From NCBI GenBank assembly GCA_002239105.1, contig MPNQ01000016.1, positions 1 through 64,000 of the forward strand: a DNA stretch of 64,000 nt, given 5' to 3'. The DNA comes from a marine group bacterium Sva0996 bin134. GTDB taxonomy: Bacteria > Actinomycetota > Acidimicrobiia > Acidimicrobiales > Bin134. The notes under the pieces are model-generated. The model did no database searches. It had not been told where the DNA came from and was given only the letters and a program-made list of their open reading frames with translations. Shown here piece after piece: positions 7,024-15,473 of the stretch (position 1 is the first letter of the stretch; every line of letters begins with the position of its first letter). A program made the position numbers and the translations under genes.

Positions 7024-8531
7024 CTCTGGATCACGTTGCGGAGCCGGTAGACGCGCAATTCGCTTCCACCCACTTCAAACTCCAGGCGTTCAAATCCGGT
7101 CCGGCGGACATCCAAGTCGAAGCTCTCGATGTCCAGGGGGCTCCATTCGGGTGCGGAAGCGGAGTCGAACACAATCCACTCCACCTTGGGGGTGGCAGCC
7201 ACCGCGGCGCTATCGGGATCGTCCCCGGTATGCAACTGGTACAGCCGGGTTCGATCCGCGAGAAGGGGAAGGATCTGCTCTGAGGCCCGTACCGAGGCAT
7301 CGGGGGGAATCAGGTCGGCTGCCTCTTGTCGGGCGATGACAATCGTGTCCCGCTGACCCCAGTCCCATGGCCTCTCGTACAACGAGCTGGGGGCGTCTCG
7401 CAAGAAGAAGAGCCCCGCGGTGAGCACTAGAGCAGTAAGCAAGCGGCGGTCCACGTTCACCCGCTCCACCAATACTCGGCCGGAACGGGCCAGAGCGAAC
7501 ACCGTGGCCGCGAAGACGAACGGAATCATCGGAACGGTCTGAGAGGCTTCGGCCAACTGGCCGGGGGGCACATCGGCCACCAGATACGCACCGAACAGGG
7601 GCACTACCGGAAGCAGATAGCGAGGCGCCACCAGGGGCAGCAGCATCACCGGGGCCAGCAAGAAGACGATCATCTGGAAGTTGGCCTGCGACAGCGCATC
7701 GGCCAAAACCTGGTGGGGAGCGGAGATGAAACCCCAAAGCACCGATCCCAGATGGCCGCTGCCGAAGTCAGAGAACGCCTCTATGTGGGGAAACCTTCCG
7801 CCATTGAACCGGGGCTGAATTGCCGTCATCGCCACCAGCCCGTAGGCCAAGCCGCCCAGCGAGATGGCCGTGCCGGGGCGGCGACGGCCCTCCAACAGCA
7901 CCAGCAGTCCTAGTCCGGATAGAGCGAAGGCCAGGTCGGACCGGCAGGTCACCGCCAGCAGGGCGAACACTGTGAACCAATTCCACTGCCCTCTCAGTGC
8001 CGTGAGCACCGCTCCGAACAGGGCGGGCACGGCCAGAGCCTCGGGGTGGAAGTCGGAGAGGTTGATCGAGTGGACCGCCGGGTAGGCGCAGTAGGCAAAA
8101 ACCACCGCTGCCGCCGCCCCGGATTTGAGGCCACCCACATCGCGGGCGATACGCCACAGTGGCACCACCGCCAAAGCCAGTGCGGAGGCTTGCAAGGCCA
8201 GCAGCGTGGGCTGATCGGGAAATAGGGCCGTTAGCCCGGCCACGGGGTAGAGGATGAACGCGGCCTGCTCCCACAGCAGGTTGTGGCCGGCCACGCTCGA
8301 GCGCGGTTCGTACCCCTCCCCGATCAGCCACAGTCCTTGAAGGTGCGAGGACAGATCGGCACCGGCGTCCAACTGGAGGGCCCGGGCCAGTGAGAGTCCC
8401 GAAAGCGCCCCGCCCAAGAGCAGGGCGATGACCCAAGGGACGGCCCGATCGACCTGCTTGGTGTCGAGCCGGGCCTGCCAACGCAACGAGAAGATCTCAA
8501 CGCGGCGCCCCCACTGGGCCAGCGCGATCAT
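7020..8531 (-). CDS. DUF2079 polytopic membrane protein
   Basis: 503 aa from ATG 8531; the frame is open further upstream, but that part is Arg/Cys-rich and overlaps the neighbour. About ten hydrophobic segments alternate with short loops. Typical DUF2079 features are an early Asp region (LDAGADLSSHLQGLWLIGEG), SSVAGHNLLWEQAAFILYPV, SDFHPEALAVPALF, and a C-terminal periplasmic-looking domain (EAADLIPPDASVRASEQILP). The family resembles GT-C glycosyltransferases with unknown substrate. The stop overlaps the HIT gene stop. Confidence 0.8.
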   Translation of the reverse strand: MIALAQWGRRVEIFSLRWQARLDTKQVDRAVPWVIALLLGGALSGLSLARALQLDAGADLSSHLQGLWLIGEGYEPRSSVAGHNLLWEQAAFILYPVAGLTALFPDQPTLLALQASALALAVVPLWRIARDVGGLKSGAAAAVVFAYCAYPAVHSINLSDFHPEALAVPALFGAVLTALRGQWNWFTVFALLAVTCRSDLAFALSGLGLLVLLEGRRRPGTAISLGGLAYGLVAMTAIQPRFNGGRFPHIEAFSDFGSGHLGSVLWGFISAPHQVLADALSQANFQMIVFLLAPVMLLPLVAPRYLLPVVPLFGAYLVADVPPGQLAEASQTVPMIPFVFAATVFALARSGRVLVERVNVDRRLLTALVLTAGLFFLRDAPSSLYERPWDWGQRDTIVIARQEAADLIPPDASVRASEQILPLLADRTRLYQLHTGDDPDSAAVAATPKVEWIVFDSASAPEWSPLDIESFDLDVRRTGFERLEFEVGGSELRVYRLRNVIQS

Positions 8532-8550
8532 GCCTTTCTCATATCTCCGC

Positions 8551-10272
8551 CTACCCCACCAACACCGTGTCGGTGTCGCGCCCTGATCGCAGCAGGGTGC
8601 CGGGCCGGCTGTCGGTCGCCTGACCGCCATTCACAATGAGCTGGCCGTTCACCAACACGTGGTCCACCCCTACCGAATCGGCGAACAAGCGGGCGGAGCC
8701 ACCGGGCAGGTCTTCCACCATACGCATGGCGCCGGAATCGATGGTCTCGGGGTCGAACACCACCAGATCGGCGTGCCACCCCTGTTCGATGCGGCCCCGA
8801 CCCCGCAGCCCGAAGAGCCGAGCAGGAGCGTCGGTCAGCATGTGAACGGCCGTCTCCACGGCGGTCAGCCGCCGACCCCGCAGGCAGTCGCCGAGAAAAG
8901 CGGTGGTGTACGGAGCCCCACACATACGGTCGAGGTGGGCGCCGGCGTCGGAACCGCCCAAAAGGGTGTGCTCGCTCTGCCAGGCTTCGGCCCGAAGGCG
9001 CCAGCTCTCGTCGTCATCGTCGGTGGGCGCCGGCCACAGCACGGTACGCAGGTCGTCGGCCAGCACGATGTCGATCAGGGTGTCGAAGTGCCCGGTGCCC
9101 CGTTCGGCGGCGATTTCGGCCACAGTGCGCCCGCTCAACCCGCCATTGGCCGGGCTGAAGGTGTCGCCGATCCGGTAGCCACCCCACCCCGTGAGCCGGC
9201 TGAAGACCCCGGCGTCGGGAGAAGCGGCCCGCTCGGCAAGGTGCGCCCTGGTTTGAGGATTGGCAAGTCGAGCCATCCGGTCGGGCACCGGGAGCCCGAG
9301 CACATCGCCCCAGTCGGGAAGCATGTTGAGGGCGCAGTAGTTCAAGAAACTCATGTTCATGCCCACCAGCACTGGCATGGTGAGTGCTACCACTCGGGCG
9401 CCGTGCTCAGCGGCTCGTAAGGAGGCTCCCAGTTGGGCTCGGTAGCGATCGGGGTCGGCCGAGTCGATGGTGAGCACATTCCAGTTGAGCGGGCGTCGGG
9501 CCGCCCTGGACATCGCCACCATCAAGTCGAGCTCCTCATCGGTGAATCCCTGCATGCACCCGTCGGTGACGTATTCCAAGGTTGTCCCCTCGTATTCGGA
9601 GACCACCGAGCACAGAGCAATCACCTCGTCGTTGCTGGCGAAGCGGGACGCTACCGGGGCACCGTCGCCATCGTTATGGGTGTAGGACAGCGAGGTGGAA
9701 AAACCCAGGCCACCAGCGGCAATGCCCTCCGACAACAGGGCTTTCATCGCCTCAAGCTGGCCGGAGTCGGCCTCGTTGCCGGTGGCGTCGGCCCCCATGA
9801 CTGCCCGGCGGATGGCGCAGTGGCCCACTAGGAACCCGGCGTTGACCCCGAGAGTGCCGTCCAATCTGGCCAAGAAATCGGCGAAGGTGCGCCACGACCA
9901 ATCCAGCCCCGACTCCAGAGCGGTGAGCGGCATTCCCTCCACTTTGGCCATCATGCGCTGGAGGTAGGGGGCATCACCGGGGTTGAGCGGCGCGAGAGTG
10001 AAGCCGCAGTTGCCGCCGATAACGGTGGTCACCCCATGCAGGTTGGAGGGCGAGGCGACCGGATCCCAAAAGAGCTGGGCGTCATAGTGGGTGTGAGGGT
10101 CTACAAAACCAGGGGACACGACCTTGCCGGAGGCGTCAATCTCCGACTGCCCGGAGTCGGCGACTTCGCCGATCTCACAGATGCGCCCGTCTTTGACACC
10201 GACGTCGCCAACAAAGCCGGGTTGTCCCGAGCCGTCAATGACTGTGCCCCCGCGGATTACCAGGTCCAACAC
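8551..10272 (-). CDS. N-acyl-D-amino-acid deacylase-like amidohydrolase
   Basis: 573 aa from GTG 10272. N-terminal LDLVIRGGTVIDGSG, the metal-binding PGFVDPHTHYDAQLFWDP, CGFTLAP, LGGSDAGAHLDRMC and the C-terminal ADLVVFDPETIDSGAMR mark the D-aminoacylase branch of the amidohydrolase superfamily (zinc, TIM barrel). Substrate unknown: N-acyl-D-amino acids or a related cyclic amide. The frame stays open upstream through the tRNA-Pro gene on the other strand, so the longer start is rejected; ATG 10296 is an alternative start. It lies 19 bp upstream of the DUF2079 gene. Confidence 0.85.
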   Translation of the reverse strand: MLDLVIRGGTVIDGSGQPGFVGDVGVKDGRICEIGEVADSGQSEIDASGKVVSPGFVDPHTHYDAQLFWDPVASPSNLHGVTTVIGGNCGFTLAPLNPGDAPYLQRMMAKVEGMPLTALESGLDWSWRTFADFLARLDGTLGVNAGFLVGHCAIRRAVMGADATGNEADSGQLEAMKALLSEGIAAGGLGFSTSLSYTHNDGDGAPVASRFASNDEVIALCSVVSEYEGTTLEYVTDGCMQGFTDEELDLMVAMSRAARRPLNWNVLTIDSADPDRYRAQLGASLRAAEHGARVVALTMPVLVGMNMSFLNYCALNMLPDWGDVLGLPVPDRMARLANPQTRAHLAERAASPDAGVFSRLTGWGGYRIGDTFSPANGGLSGRTVAEIAAERGTGHFDTLIDIVLADDLRTVLWPAPTDDDDESWRLRAEAWQSEHTLLGGSDAGAHLDRMCGAPYTTAFLGDCLRGRRLTAVETAVHMLTDAPARLFGLRGRGRIEQGWHADLVVFDPETIDSGAMRMVEDLPGGSARLFADSVGVDHVLVNGQLIVNGGQATDSRPGTLLRSGRDTDTVLVG

Positions 10273-10335
10273 GGCCCCAATCCTACTTATCCGCATGGGG
10301 CCGCCCCATGCAGCCGCACTATGCTCTCCCCGTTG

Positions 10336-10413
10336 CGGGCTGTGGCGCAGCTTGGTTAGCGCGTCGGTCTGGGGGACCGAAGGTCCCGGGTTCAAATCCC
10401 GGCAGCCCGACCA
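10336..10413 (+). tRNA. tRNA-Pro (anticodon GGG)
   Basis: A complete cloverleaf. Acceptor CGGGCTG (10336-10342) pairs with CAGCCCG (10403-10409), discriminator A, and CCA is encoded at 10411-10413. The anticodon stem TCGGT (10364-10368) pairs with ACCGA (10376-10380) around loop CTGGGGG, giving anticodon GGG at 10371-10373. The T-loop reads GGTTCAAATCC. It decodes CCC, a heavily used proline codon here. Confidence 0.97.
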
Positions 10414-10433
10414 ACGATTGGAGCAAATCACCA

Positions 10434-10883
10434 GTGCAAAGCGATGCCGCCACCGCTCAGGAGTACTTGTCAGAGCTCGACGATGGCCGGCGGGAAGCCC
10501 TTGCCGCGGTGCGCCAAGTGGTCACTGACAACCTTCCCGACGGTTACGAAGAAACAAGGCAGTACGGGATGATCTCCTATGTCGTTCCCCTGGGCGTGCT
10601 CCCCGACACCTACAACGGCCAGCCGCTGATGTACATCGCCTTGGCTTCCCAGAAGCAGTACATGTCGCTCTATCTCACCAATGTGTACGGCGATGAATCG
10701 GTGGAGAATTGGTTCAAGGAGCGCTACCTCGCCACCGGCAAGAAGCTCAACATGGGCAAGTCGTGCGTACGCTTCCGAAAGCTCGACGACCTGCCCCTCG
10801 AACTTGTCGCAGAAGTGGTGGCGCGAACCCCCATCGACGAGTTCGTCGAGATCTACCGCGCCTCTAGGTCTGGCCGCCGCTAA
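10434..10883 (+). CDS. DUF1801 family protein
   Basis: 149 aa from GTG 10434, 20 bp after the tRNA. The N-terminal helix region (YLSELDDGRREALAAVRQVV) leads into YEETRQYGMISYVVPL, then LMYIALASQKQYMSLYL, GKSCVRFRKLDDLPLELVAE and a basic tail, the pattern of the YdhG/DUF1801 fold related to frataxin-like proteins. No established reaction. Soluble, no signal peptide. Confidence 0.82.
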   Translation: MQSDAATAQEYLSELDDGRREALAAVRQVVTDNLPDGYEETRQYGMISYVVPLGVLPDTYNGQPLMYIALASQKQYMSLYLTNVYGDESVENWFKERYLATGKKLNMGKSCVRFRKLDDLPLELVAEVVARTPIDEFVEIYRASRSGRR

Positions 10884-10900
10884 CGGCTGCTCCCGACCCA

Positions 10901-11113
10901 TCAAAACAGCAATGCGATGCCCTGGATGGCGCGCCAGGCGAGGTAAGCGCCGGCGGCGGTGATGGCTACCCAGAAGTGCCAAGGGACTTTCTGGCGGGCG
11001 GGGAAATCCACCTCGGACGGGGCTTCGACCGCGGCACCGCAGGTGGGGCACTCCCCTGCTTCGGTTACCGAGCCGGGGTTCCAGAAGCGGTCGCAGGGCT
11101 CGCACCAGGGCAC
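10901..11113 (-). CDS. small zinc-ribbon membrane protein, hypothetical
   Basis: 70 aa. Two Cys pairs (CEPCDRFWNPG, then CPTCG) form a probable zinc ribbon at residues 4-26, followed by VPWHFWVAITAAGAYLAWRA, one transmembrane helix. Similar short actinobacterial proteins begin close to VPWCEPC, so GTG 11113 is used; a TTG ten codons earlier (11143) is possible. Function unknown. It converges with the DUF1801 gene. Confidence 0.6.
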   Translation of the reverse strand: MPWCEPCDRFWNPGSVTEAGECPTCGAAVEAPSEVDFPARQKVPWHFWVAITAAGAYLAWRAIQGIALLF

Positions 11114-11198
11114 GGCAATAGCTTGCCATCGCAAGGCACCCAAACCCCATAGCCGGGACCTCCGAGACCTTCTCCGCTGCCCCAGGCGTTCAGGAAAG

Positions 11199-11374
11199 AT
11201 GAGGGTTTTGCCGGTGGCAGTGGTAGCCTGTGCCTACTTGGCCGAAAATATCTGCCAAGCGGGCTGCCTCCGAGTCTCTTCTCTGATACCGGGCAAGCCG
11301 CCCGAAGATGTGTTGCGCCTCACTAACGACTTCCGGTGCCAACCATTTGCCTGAGTGCCCGCAAAGACGCGGGC
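11199..11374 (+). promoter_or_regulatory. structured 5' leader of the DEAD-box helicase gene, with possible 51-aa leader ORF
   Basis: The roughly 270 bp before the helicase hold two perfect 6-bp hairpins: CTTGGC/GCCAAG (11237-11259) and GCCCGC/GCGGGC (11357-11374). The second directly abuts the Shine-Dalgarno GAGGAG at 11375-11380. A short frame, ATG 11199 to TGA 11354, follows AGGAAAG and would encode 51 residues. Leaders of DEAD-box helicases are often regulated in the cold; whether this one is regulated is inference. Confidence 0.3.
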
Positions 11375-11384
11375 GAGGAGCCCC

Positions 11385-12911
11385 ATGCCCCCCACTTTCG
11401 CCCAACTGGGCGTGCCCGATTCCATATGCCGCGCCCTGGAGCGCAACGGAATCCGCAAGCCGTTCGAAATCCAATCCGCCGTAATCGCCGACGCCATGGA
11501 TGGCCGCGACATCTGCGGTCGAGCGCCTACCGGGTCGGGCAAGACGCTCGCCTTCGGTATCCCGCTGATCGCCAACGTCAGCCAGGCCAAGTCCCGGCGG
11601 CCACGGGCATTGATCTTGTCCCCCACTCGCGAGCTCGCCGACCAGATCGCATCAGAGCTCCGCACTATCTCCGGTCCGATCAGCGTGGCTGCCGTCTACG
11701 GTGGCGTTGGCTACGTCAACCAGCGCAAACAGCTGCAAAAGGGAGTCGACATCCTGGTCGCCTGCCCTGGTCGGCTTGAGGACCTGATCGACCAGAGGGC
11801 AGTGAGCCTCCACGAAGCCGACCAGGTGGTGATCGACGAGGCCGACCGAATGGCCGACATGGGATTCCTGCCTGCCGTTCGGCGCATCCTCGACCAGACC
11901 GCCTCTGAACGCCAGACCGTCATGTTCTCGGCCACTCTGGACAACGACGTGGCCAAAATCACCCGGGACTACCAGGATCGACCGGTCACCCATGAGGTTG
12001 GCGACGCCACCCCCGACATCAAGTCGGCCGATCACCGGTTCTGGACGGTGGACAAGACCGAGAGAGTCGATGCCTGCGCCGATGTGATATCCGCCACAGG
12101 CCCGACGATCGTGTTCTGTCGGACCCGGCACGGATCTGATCGGCTGGCGCGCCAACTCTCCCAGCGCGGGGTCAACGCCGCCGCCATTCACGGTGGCCAC
12201 GCTCAGAACCGCCGCTCCCGAACGCTCCAAGAGTTCATCGACGGCCGGGTCGAGGCTCTTGTCGCCACCGACGTTGCCGCTCGGGGGATCCACGTGGACT
12301 GCGTGGCCTGCGTCATCCACTTCGACCCACCTGAGGATCACAAGGCATATCTTCACCGCTCGGGCCGCACGGCCCGTGCTGGCCAGACCGGCCTCGTGGT
12401 GTCGCTGATCCAGCAAGGCCAGCATGCCGACATCAAGCAGATCCAGAGCCAGCTCGGTCTGAACCAGCCCATCACCAGTCCCACCCCAATCGAACAAAAC
12501 GCGGCGCCAGCCCGTCGCCGCAAGCCGTCCCAGCCTCACGGGGTTGGCCAGGCCAACAAGAAGCCAAAGGGCAACTCCCAAAACCCCCGCAACCGCAACG
12601 ACCGAGACGACAACCGCGGCGGAGGACGCCGATCAAACGGCAACTCCCAAAACCCCCGCAACCGCAACGACCGAGACGACAACCGCGGCGGAGGACGCCG
12701 ATCAAACGGCAACTCCCAAAACCCCCGCAATCGCAACGACCGAGACGACAACCGCGGCGGAGGACGCCGATCAAACGGCAACTCCCAAAACCCCCGCAAC
12801 CGATCCGACCGACAAAACAACCGCGGCGGACAGAAATCAAACGGGAGGCCACAGGGTCGTCCCCAACAGCAGACGCGGCAAAAGCAGCGAAGCGGCGCTT
12901 CCTCCCGATAG
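11385..12911 (+). CDS. DEAD-box ATP-dependent RNA helicase with RG/N-rich tail
   Basis: 508 aa from ATG 11385, preceded by GAGGAG five bases upstream. All helicase motifs are visible: Q-motif around FAQLG...FEIQ, APTGSGKT (47-54), PTRELADQI, CPGRL, DEAD (151-154), SAT (182-184), VFCRTRHGSDRLARQL, ATDVAARGIHV and HRSGRTARAG. The core ends near residue 365. The tail is basic and disordered, with three perfect and one degenerate copy of a 23-residue Asn/Arg/Asp/Gly unit. Probably unwinds structured RNA in ribosome assembly, mRNA decay or cold adaptation. A GTG 30 bp upstream is an alternative start. Confidence 0.93.
   Translation: MPPTFAQLGVPDSICRALERNGIRKPFEIQSAVIADAMDGRDICGRAPTGSGKTLAFGIPLIANVSQAKSRRPRALILSPTRELADQIASELRTISGPISVAAVYGGVGYVNQRKQLQKGVDILVACPGRLEDLIDQRAVSLHEADQVVIDEADRMADMGFLPAVRRILDQTASERQTVMFSATLDNDVAKITRDYQDRPVTHEVGDATPDIKSADHRFWTVDKTERVDACADVISATGPTIVFCRTRHGSDRLARQLSQRGVNAAAIHGGHAQNRRSRTLQEFIDGRVEALVATDVAARGIHVDCVACVIHFDPPEDHKAYLHRSGRTARAGQTGLVVSLIQQGQHADIKQIQSQLGLNQPITSPTPIEQNAAPARRRKPSQPHGVGQANKKPKGNSQNPRNRNDRDDNRGGGRRSNGNSQNPRNRNDRDDNRGGGRRSNGNSQNPRNRNDRDDNRGGGRRSNGNSQNPRNRSDRQNNRGGQKSNGRPQGRPQQQTRQKQRSGASSR
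12570..12845 (+). repeat. 69-bp in-frame tandem repeat in helicase tail
   Basis: Units start at 12570, 12639, 12708 and 12777. The first three are nearly identical at the DNA level, with one visible C-to-T change in unit 3. The fourth decays after about 30 bp. Each encodes GNSQNPRNRNDRDD followed by NRGGGRRSN. Near-identity at synonymous sites shows recent expansion; copy number may vary among strains. Confidence 0.95.
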
Positions 12912-12950
12912 CGTCCCGACCGCTAATCGGCCCGGGAAAGCAGCTTTAGA

Positions 12951-14060
12951 TCAGGCTCGCCGGACGGCGAGGATGGCCACGTCGTCGCCGATGGTGCCAT
13001 CGGCGAAGTCTCGGGCGGCCTCCAGCAGCGTCTTGCACAGCACGTCGGGTGAGACGGTGGGATCACGGCGCAGGTGCTGGGCGATCCGATCCTCGCCGAA
13101 TTGGGCGTCGCCGTAGCGCACTTCGGCCAGACCATCGGTGTACATGAGCACCATGTCCCCCGAATCCAAGGGGATCTCCCGACTGAAATAGGTGCTGTTG
13201 GGGTCGAGCATCAAGAGGGCACCGGTGGCCCGCAGCGGCTGAACTTCTCGCTCATGCCACAGCCAGGCCGCCGGGTGGCCCGCCGATGCATATCGCATGG
13301 TCTGGGCCTCAGTGTCGAATACCACGATCACCGCCGAGATGAACTCCTCGGCCCGCTCGATGGAGGACATCTGGGCGTTCAACTCCTCCAGGGCCTGGGC
13401 TGGGTCACGGAACTGGCGCAGGAACACCCTAAGCAGGTATTTGGCCTGGAATGCGGTGATCGACGATTCGATGCCCCGGCCAGCCACATCACCGATAACT
13501 GCGGCCACCCGGGTCGGACCCACCCGGAAGACATCAAAAAAATCGCCGGCCATTACCCCCTCGCCGGCTTGGTATACCCGGCCCATCTCATAGCCGGCGA
13601 AATCGGGCAGGTCGTCGGGGGCCAGGCGGCCAGCCCAAGCCTGCGGGGCGAGATCGCCTTGGCTGAGAGTCTCTTCGGCTCGGCGCTCCATCTCGAAACG
13701 CTCTTGGGTGAGCCGGGCCTCGGACACGGAGCGGCGCCCCCACCACAGCGGGAACAGGGCGGGCACCACCACTAGGGCCAAGATGGCGGCTACCGCCCGG
13801 GATTCCAAGGCGGCGGTCATGGCGGCCACCACGGTCAAGGCTCCGTAAAGGATGGCCGAATGCGCGTCGCGGCGGAAACTCGACTGGGCCAGCGTATGGG
13901 CCGCCTCGTAAGCGCTCTCGCCCTCTTCGTCGTACCCCTCGCCTGCGTGGGTGCGCTCGACGCGGAGCAGGAACCGGTGACGATGGCGGGCGGCTCGGAC
14001 GAACACGCCCATGGCCACCGCGCAAACCCCCGCGGTAATCACAAGGAGGAGATTCTCCAT
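12951..14060 (-). CDS. membrane-anchored PP2C-type (SpoIIE) serine phosphatase
   Basis: 369 aa. One N-terminal helix (LLLVITAGVCAVAMGVFV), then two further hydrophobic helices near 65-105, a short linker, and a SpoIIE/RsbU phosphatase domain from about 150. Metal-binding and fold motifs visible are GEGVMAGDFFDVF, VIGDVAGRG, YASAGHPAAWLW, VLMYTDGLAE and the C-terminal IGDDVAILAVR. It probably dephosphorylates an anti-sigma-factor antagonist, but no STAS or RsbW partner lies nearby. Convergent with the helicase gene. Confidence 0.88.
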   Translation of the reverse strand: MENLLLVITAGVCAVAMGVFVRAARHRHRFLLRVERTHAGEGYDEEGESAYEAAHTLAQSSFRRDAHSAILYGALTVVAAMTAALESRAVAAILALVVVPALFPLWWGRRSVSEARLTQERFEMERRAEETLSQGDLAPQAWAGRLAPDDLPDFAGYEMGRVYQAGEGVMAGDFFDVFRVGPTRVAAVIGDVAGRGIESSITAFQAKYLLRVFLRQFRDPAQALEELNAQMSSIERAEEFISAVIVVFDTEAQTMRYASAGHPAAWLWHEREVQPLRATGALLMLDPNSTYFSREIPLDSGDMVLMYTDGLAEVRYGDAQFGEDRIAQHLRRDPTVSPDVLCKTLLEAARDFADGTIGDDVAILAVRRA

Positions 14061-14111
14061 TGACGAAGGTTACCCCGCCATTTTCAGGAGTTCTTGCCGC
14101 ATTTGTGGCAA

Positions 14112-15473
14112 TTACTCCCCGGAACGGCGGCGAACTCGCAGCTTTACCGGCACCGATCCGAGGTCGAAAGCCTCCCGGAGGCGGCGTTCTAGATAGCGCA
14201 AATAGGTGCGGGGCAGGGTCCGGTTGGCAAAAAGCGTGAAGGTGGGGGGATCAGCAGCCCCCTGAGTGGCATACAGTACCCGGGCGCCGTCGGGGGCTGG
14301 ATGGGCGGCTTGGGCGTCGCGCAGCACCCGGTTCACCGCCTGAGTGGGAATCCGGCGTTGATATTCGGCGATCACCCCTCGAAGCTCAGGCAGCAGCCGG
14401 TTCACGCCCTTGCCCGACAGTGCGCTGACCCGCAGAACGGCTGCTTCGCCCAGAAAGTGCAGGCGGCGGTCGATATCGAGGACAATCGCCTCGCGGGCTT
14501 CGGTGTCGAGCAGATCCCACTTGTTGAGCAGCACCACGATCGGACAGCCGGCGCCGTCAACGCGCTCGGCTAGGCGCTGGTCTTGGTGGGTGATTCCCAC
14601 GGTGGCGTCTATCACCAGAAGGGCGATGTCGGAGCGGTCAACCGCGTCCAATGCCCGCAGCAGCGAGTAGTACTCCGCGGCCTGATCGATGCGAGCCCGG
14701 CGGCGCATTCCCGCGGTGTCCACGAACCGGATCGGCCCCAACTCGGTGTTCACCACGGTGTCGATGGCATCGCGGGTGGTCCCAGGCTGGTCGTGGACCA
14801 CCGACCGGTCATCACCGATAAGACGGTTGAACAAGGTGGACTTGCCCGCGTTGGGCCGCCCCACGATGGAAACCGAAACCATGCCTGCATCAGATTTCCG
14901 CTCAACGTCAGCCTCGGCTGGCTCTTCGGGTAGTGCAGCCATCACCGCGTCCAGCAGATCCCCCACTCCCCGACCGTGAAGCGCGCTCACCGGGAACGGG
15001 TCTCCCAAGCCAAGCCGGATGAACTCCCATACAAGGTTCTCGTGGGCCACGTCGTCCACTTTGTTGACGGCCACGAAGACCGGACCCTCCCGGCCTCGGA
15101 GCTGCCCCGCCACTCCCTCGTCGTCGCCGGTGATGCCCGCCTGGGAGTCCACCACCATCACCACCACGTCGGCGTCGTCCATCGACCTCTCGCTCTGGGC
15201 CGAGACTTTGGCATCCATCGAGGCGTTGTCGCCCGCACCCTGGGGCAGCCATCCGCCGGTGTCCACGACGGTGAACTCCCGCCCCTGCCAACGGGCCGGC
15301 ATCTCCTTGCGGTCGCGGGTGATGCCGGGCTGCTCGGCAACGATTGCCTCCCGGCGACCCAACATTCGGTTCATGAGCGTGGACTTGCCCACGTTGGGCC
15401 GCCCCACGATCGCCACCGTGGGCAGGGCGCTCGACACCGCCGAGGAGGCGGCTGCGGGGCTAGAGCTAGCCAT
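14112..15473 (-). CDS. der: ribosome biogenesis GTPase Der (EngA)
   Basis: 453 aa with two tandem GTPase domains. Domain 1 has GRPNVGKS (24-31), DTGG (71-74) and NKVD (137-140). Domain 2 has GRPNAGKS (205-212), then DTAGMRR and NKWD, followed by the C-terminal KH-like domain (RVLRDAQAAHPAP, then a basic end). Needed for 50S subunit maturation. It overlaps the DUF512 gene by 8 bp, so the two are co-translated. Confidence 0.96.
   Translation of the reverse strand: MASSSPAAASSAVSSALPTVAIVGRPNVGKSTLMNRMLGRREAIVAEQPGITRDRKEMPARWQGREFTVVDTGGWLPQGAGDNASMDAKVSAQSERSMDDADVVVMVVDSQAGITGDDEGVAGQLRGREGPVFVAVNKVDDVAHENLVWEFIRLGLGDPFPVSALHGRGVGDLLDAVMAALPEEPAEADVERKSDAGMVSVSIVGRPNAGKSTLFNRLIGDDRSVVHDQPGTTRDAIDTVVNTELGPIRFVDTAGMRRRARIDQAAEYYSLLRALDAVDRSDIALLVIDATVGITHQDQRLAERVDGAGCPIVVLLNKWDLLDTEAREAIVLDIDRRLHFLGEAAVLRVSALSGKGVNRLLPELRGVIAEYQRRIPTQAVNRVLRDAQAAHPAPDGARVLYATQGAADPPTFTLFANRTLPRTYLRYLERRLREAFDLGSVPVKLRVRRRSGE

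Noticed and set aside
10336..10413. tRNA as tRNA-Sec
   Set aside because: Standard length, no long variable arm, anticodon GGG.
10273..10431. Longer start of the D-aminoacylase-like gene
   Set aside because: The extension lies antisense across the tRNA-Pro gene and has no family similarity.
12570..12845. Tandem repeats as a CRISPR array
   Set aside because: Units are directly contiguous without spacers and encode an in-frame protein tail.
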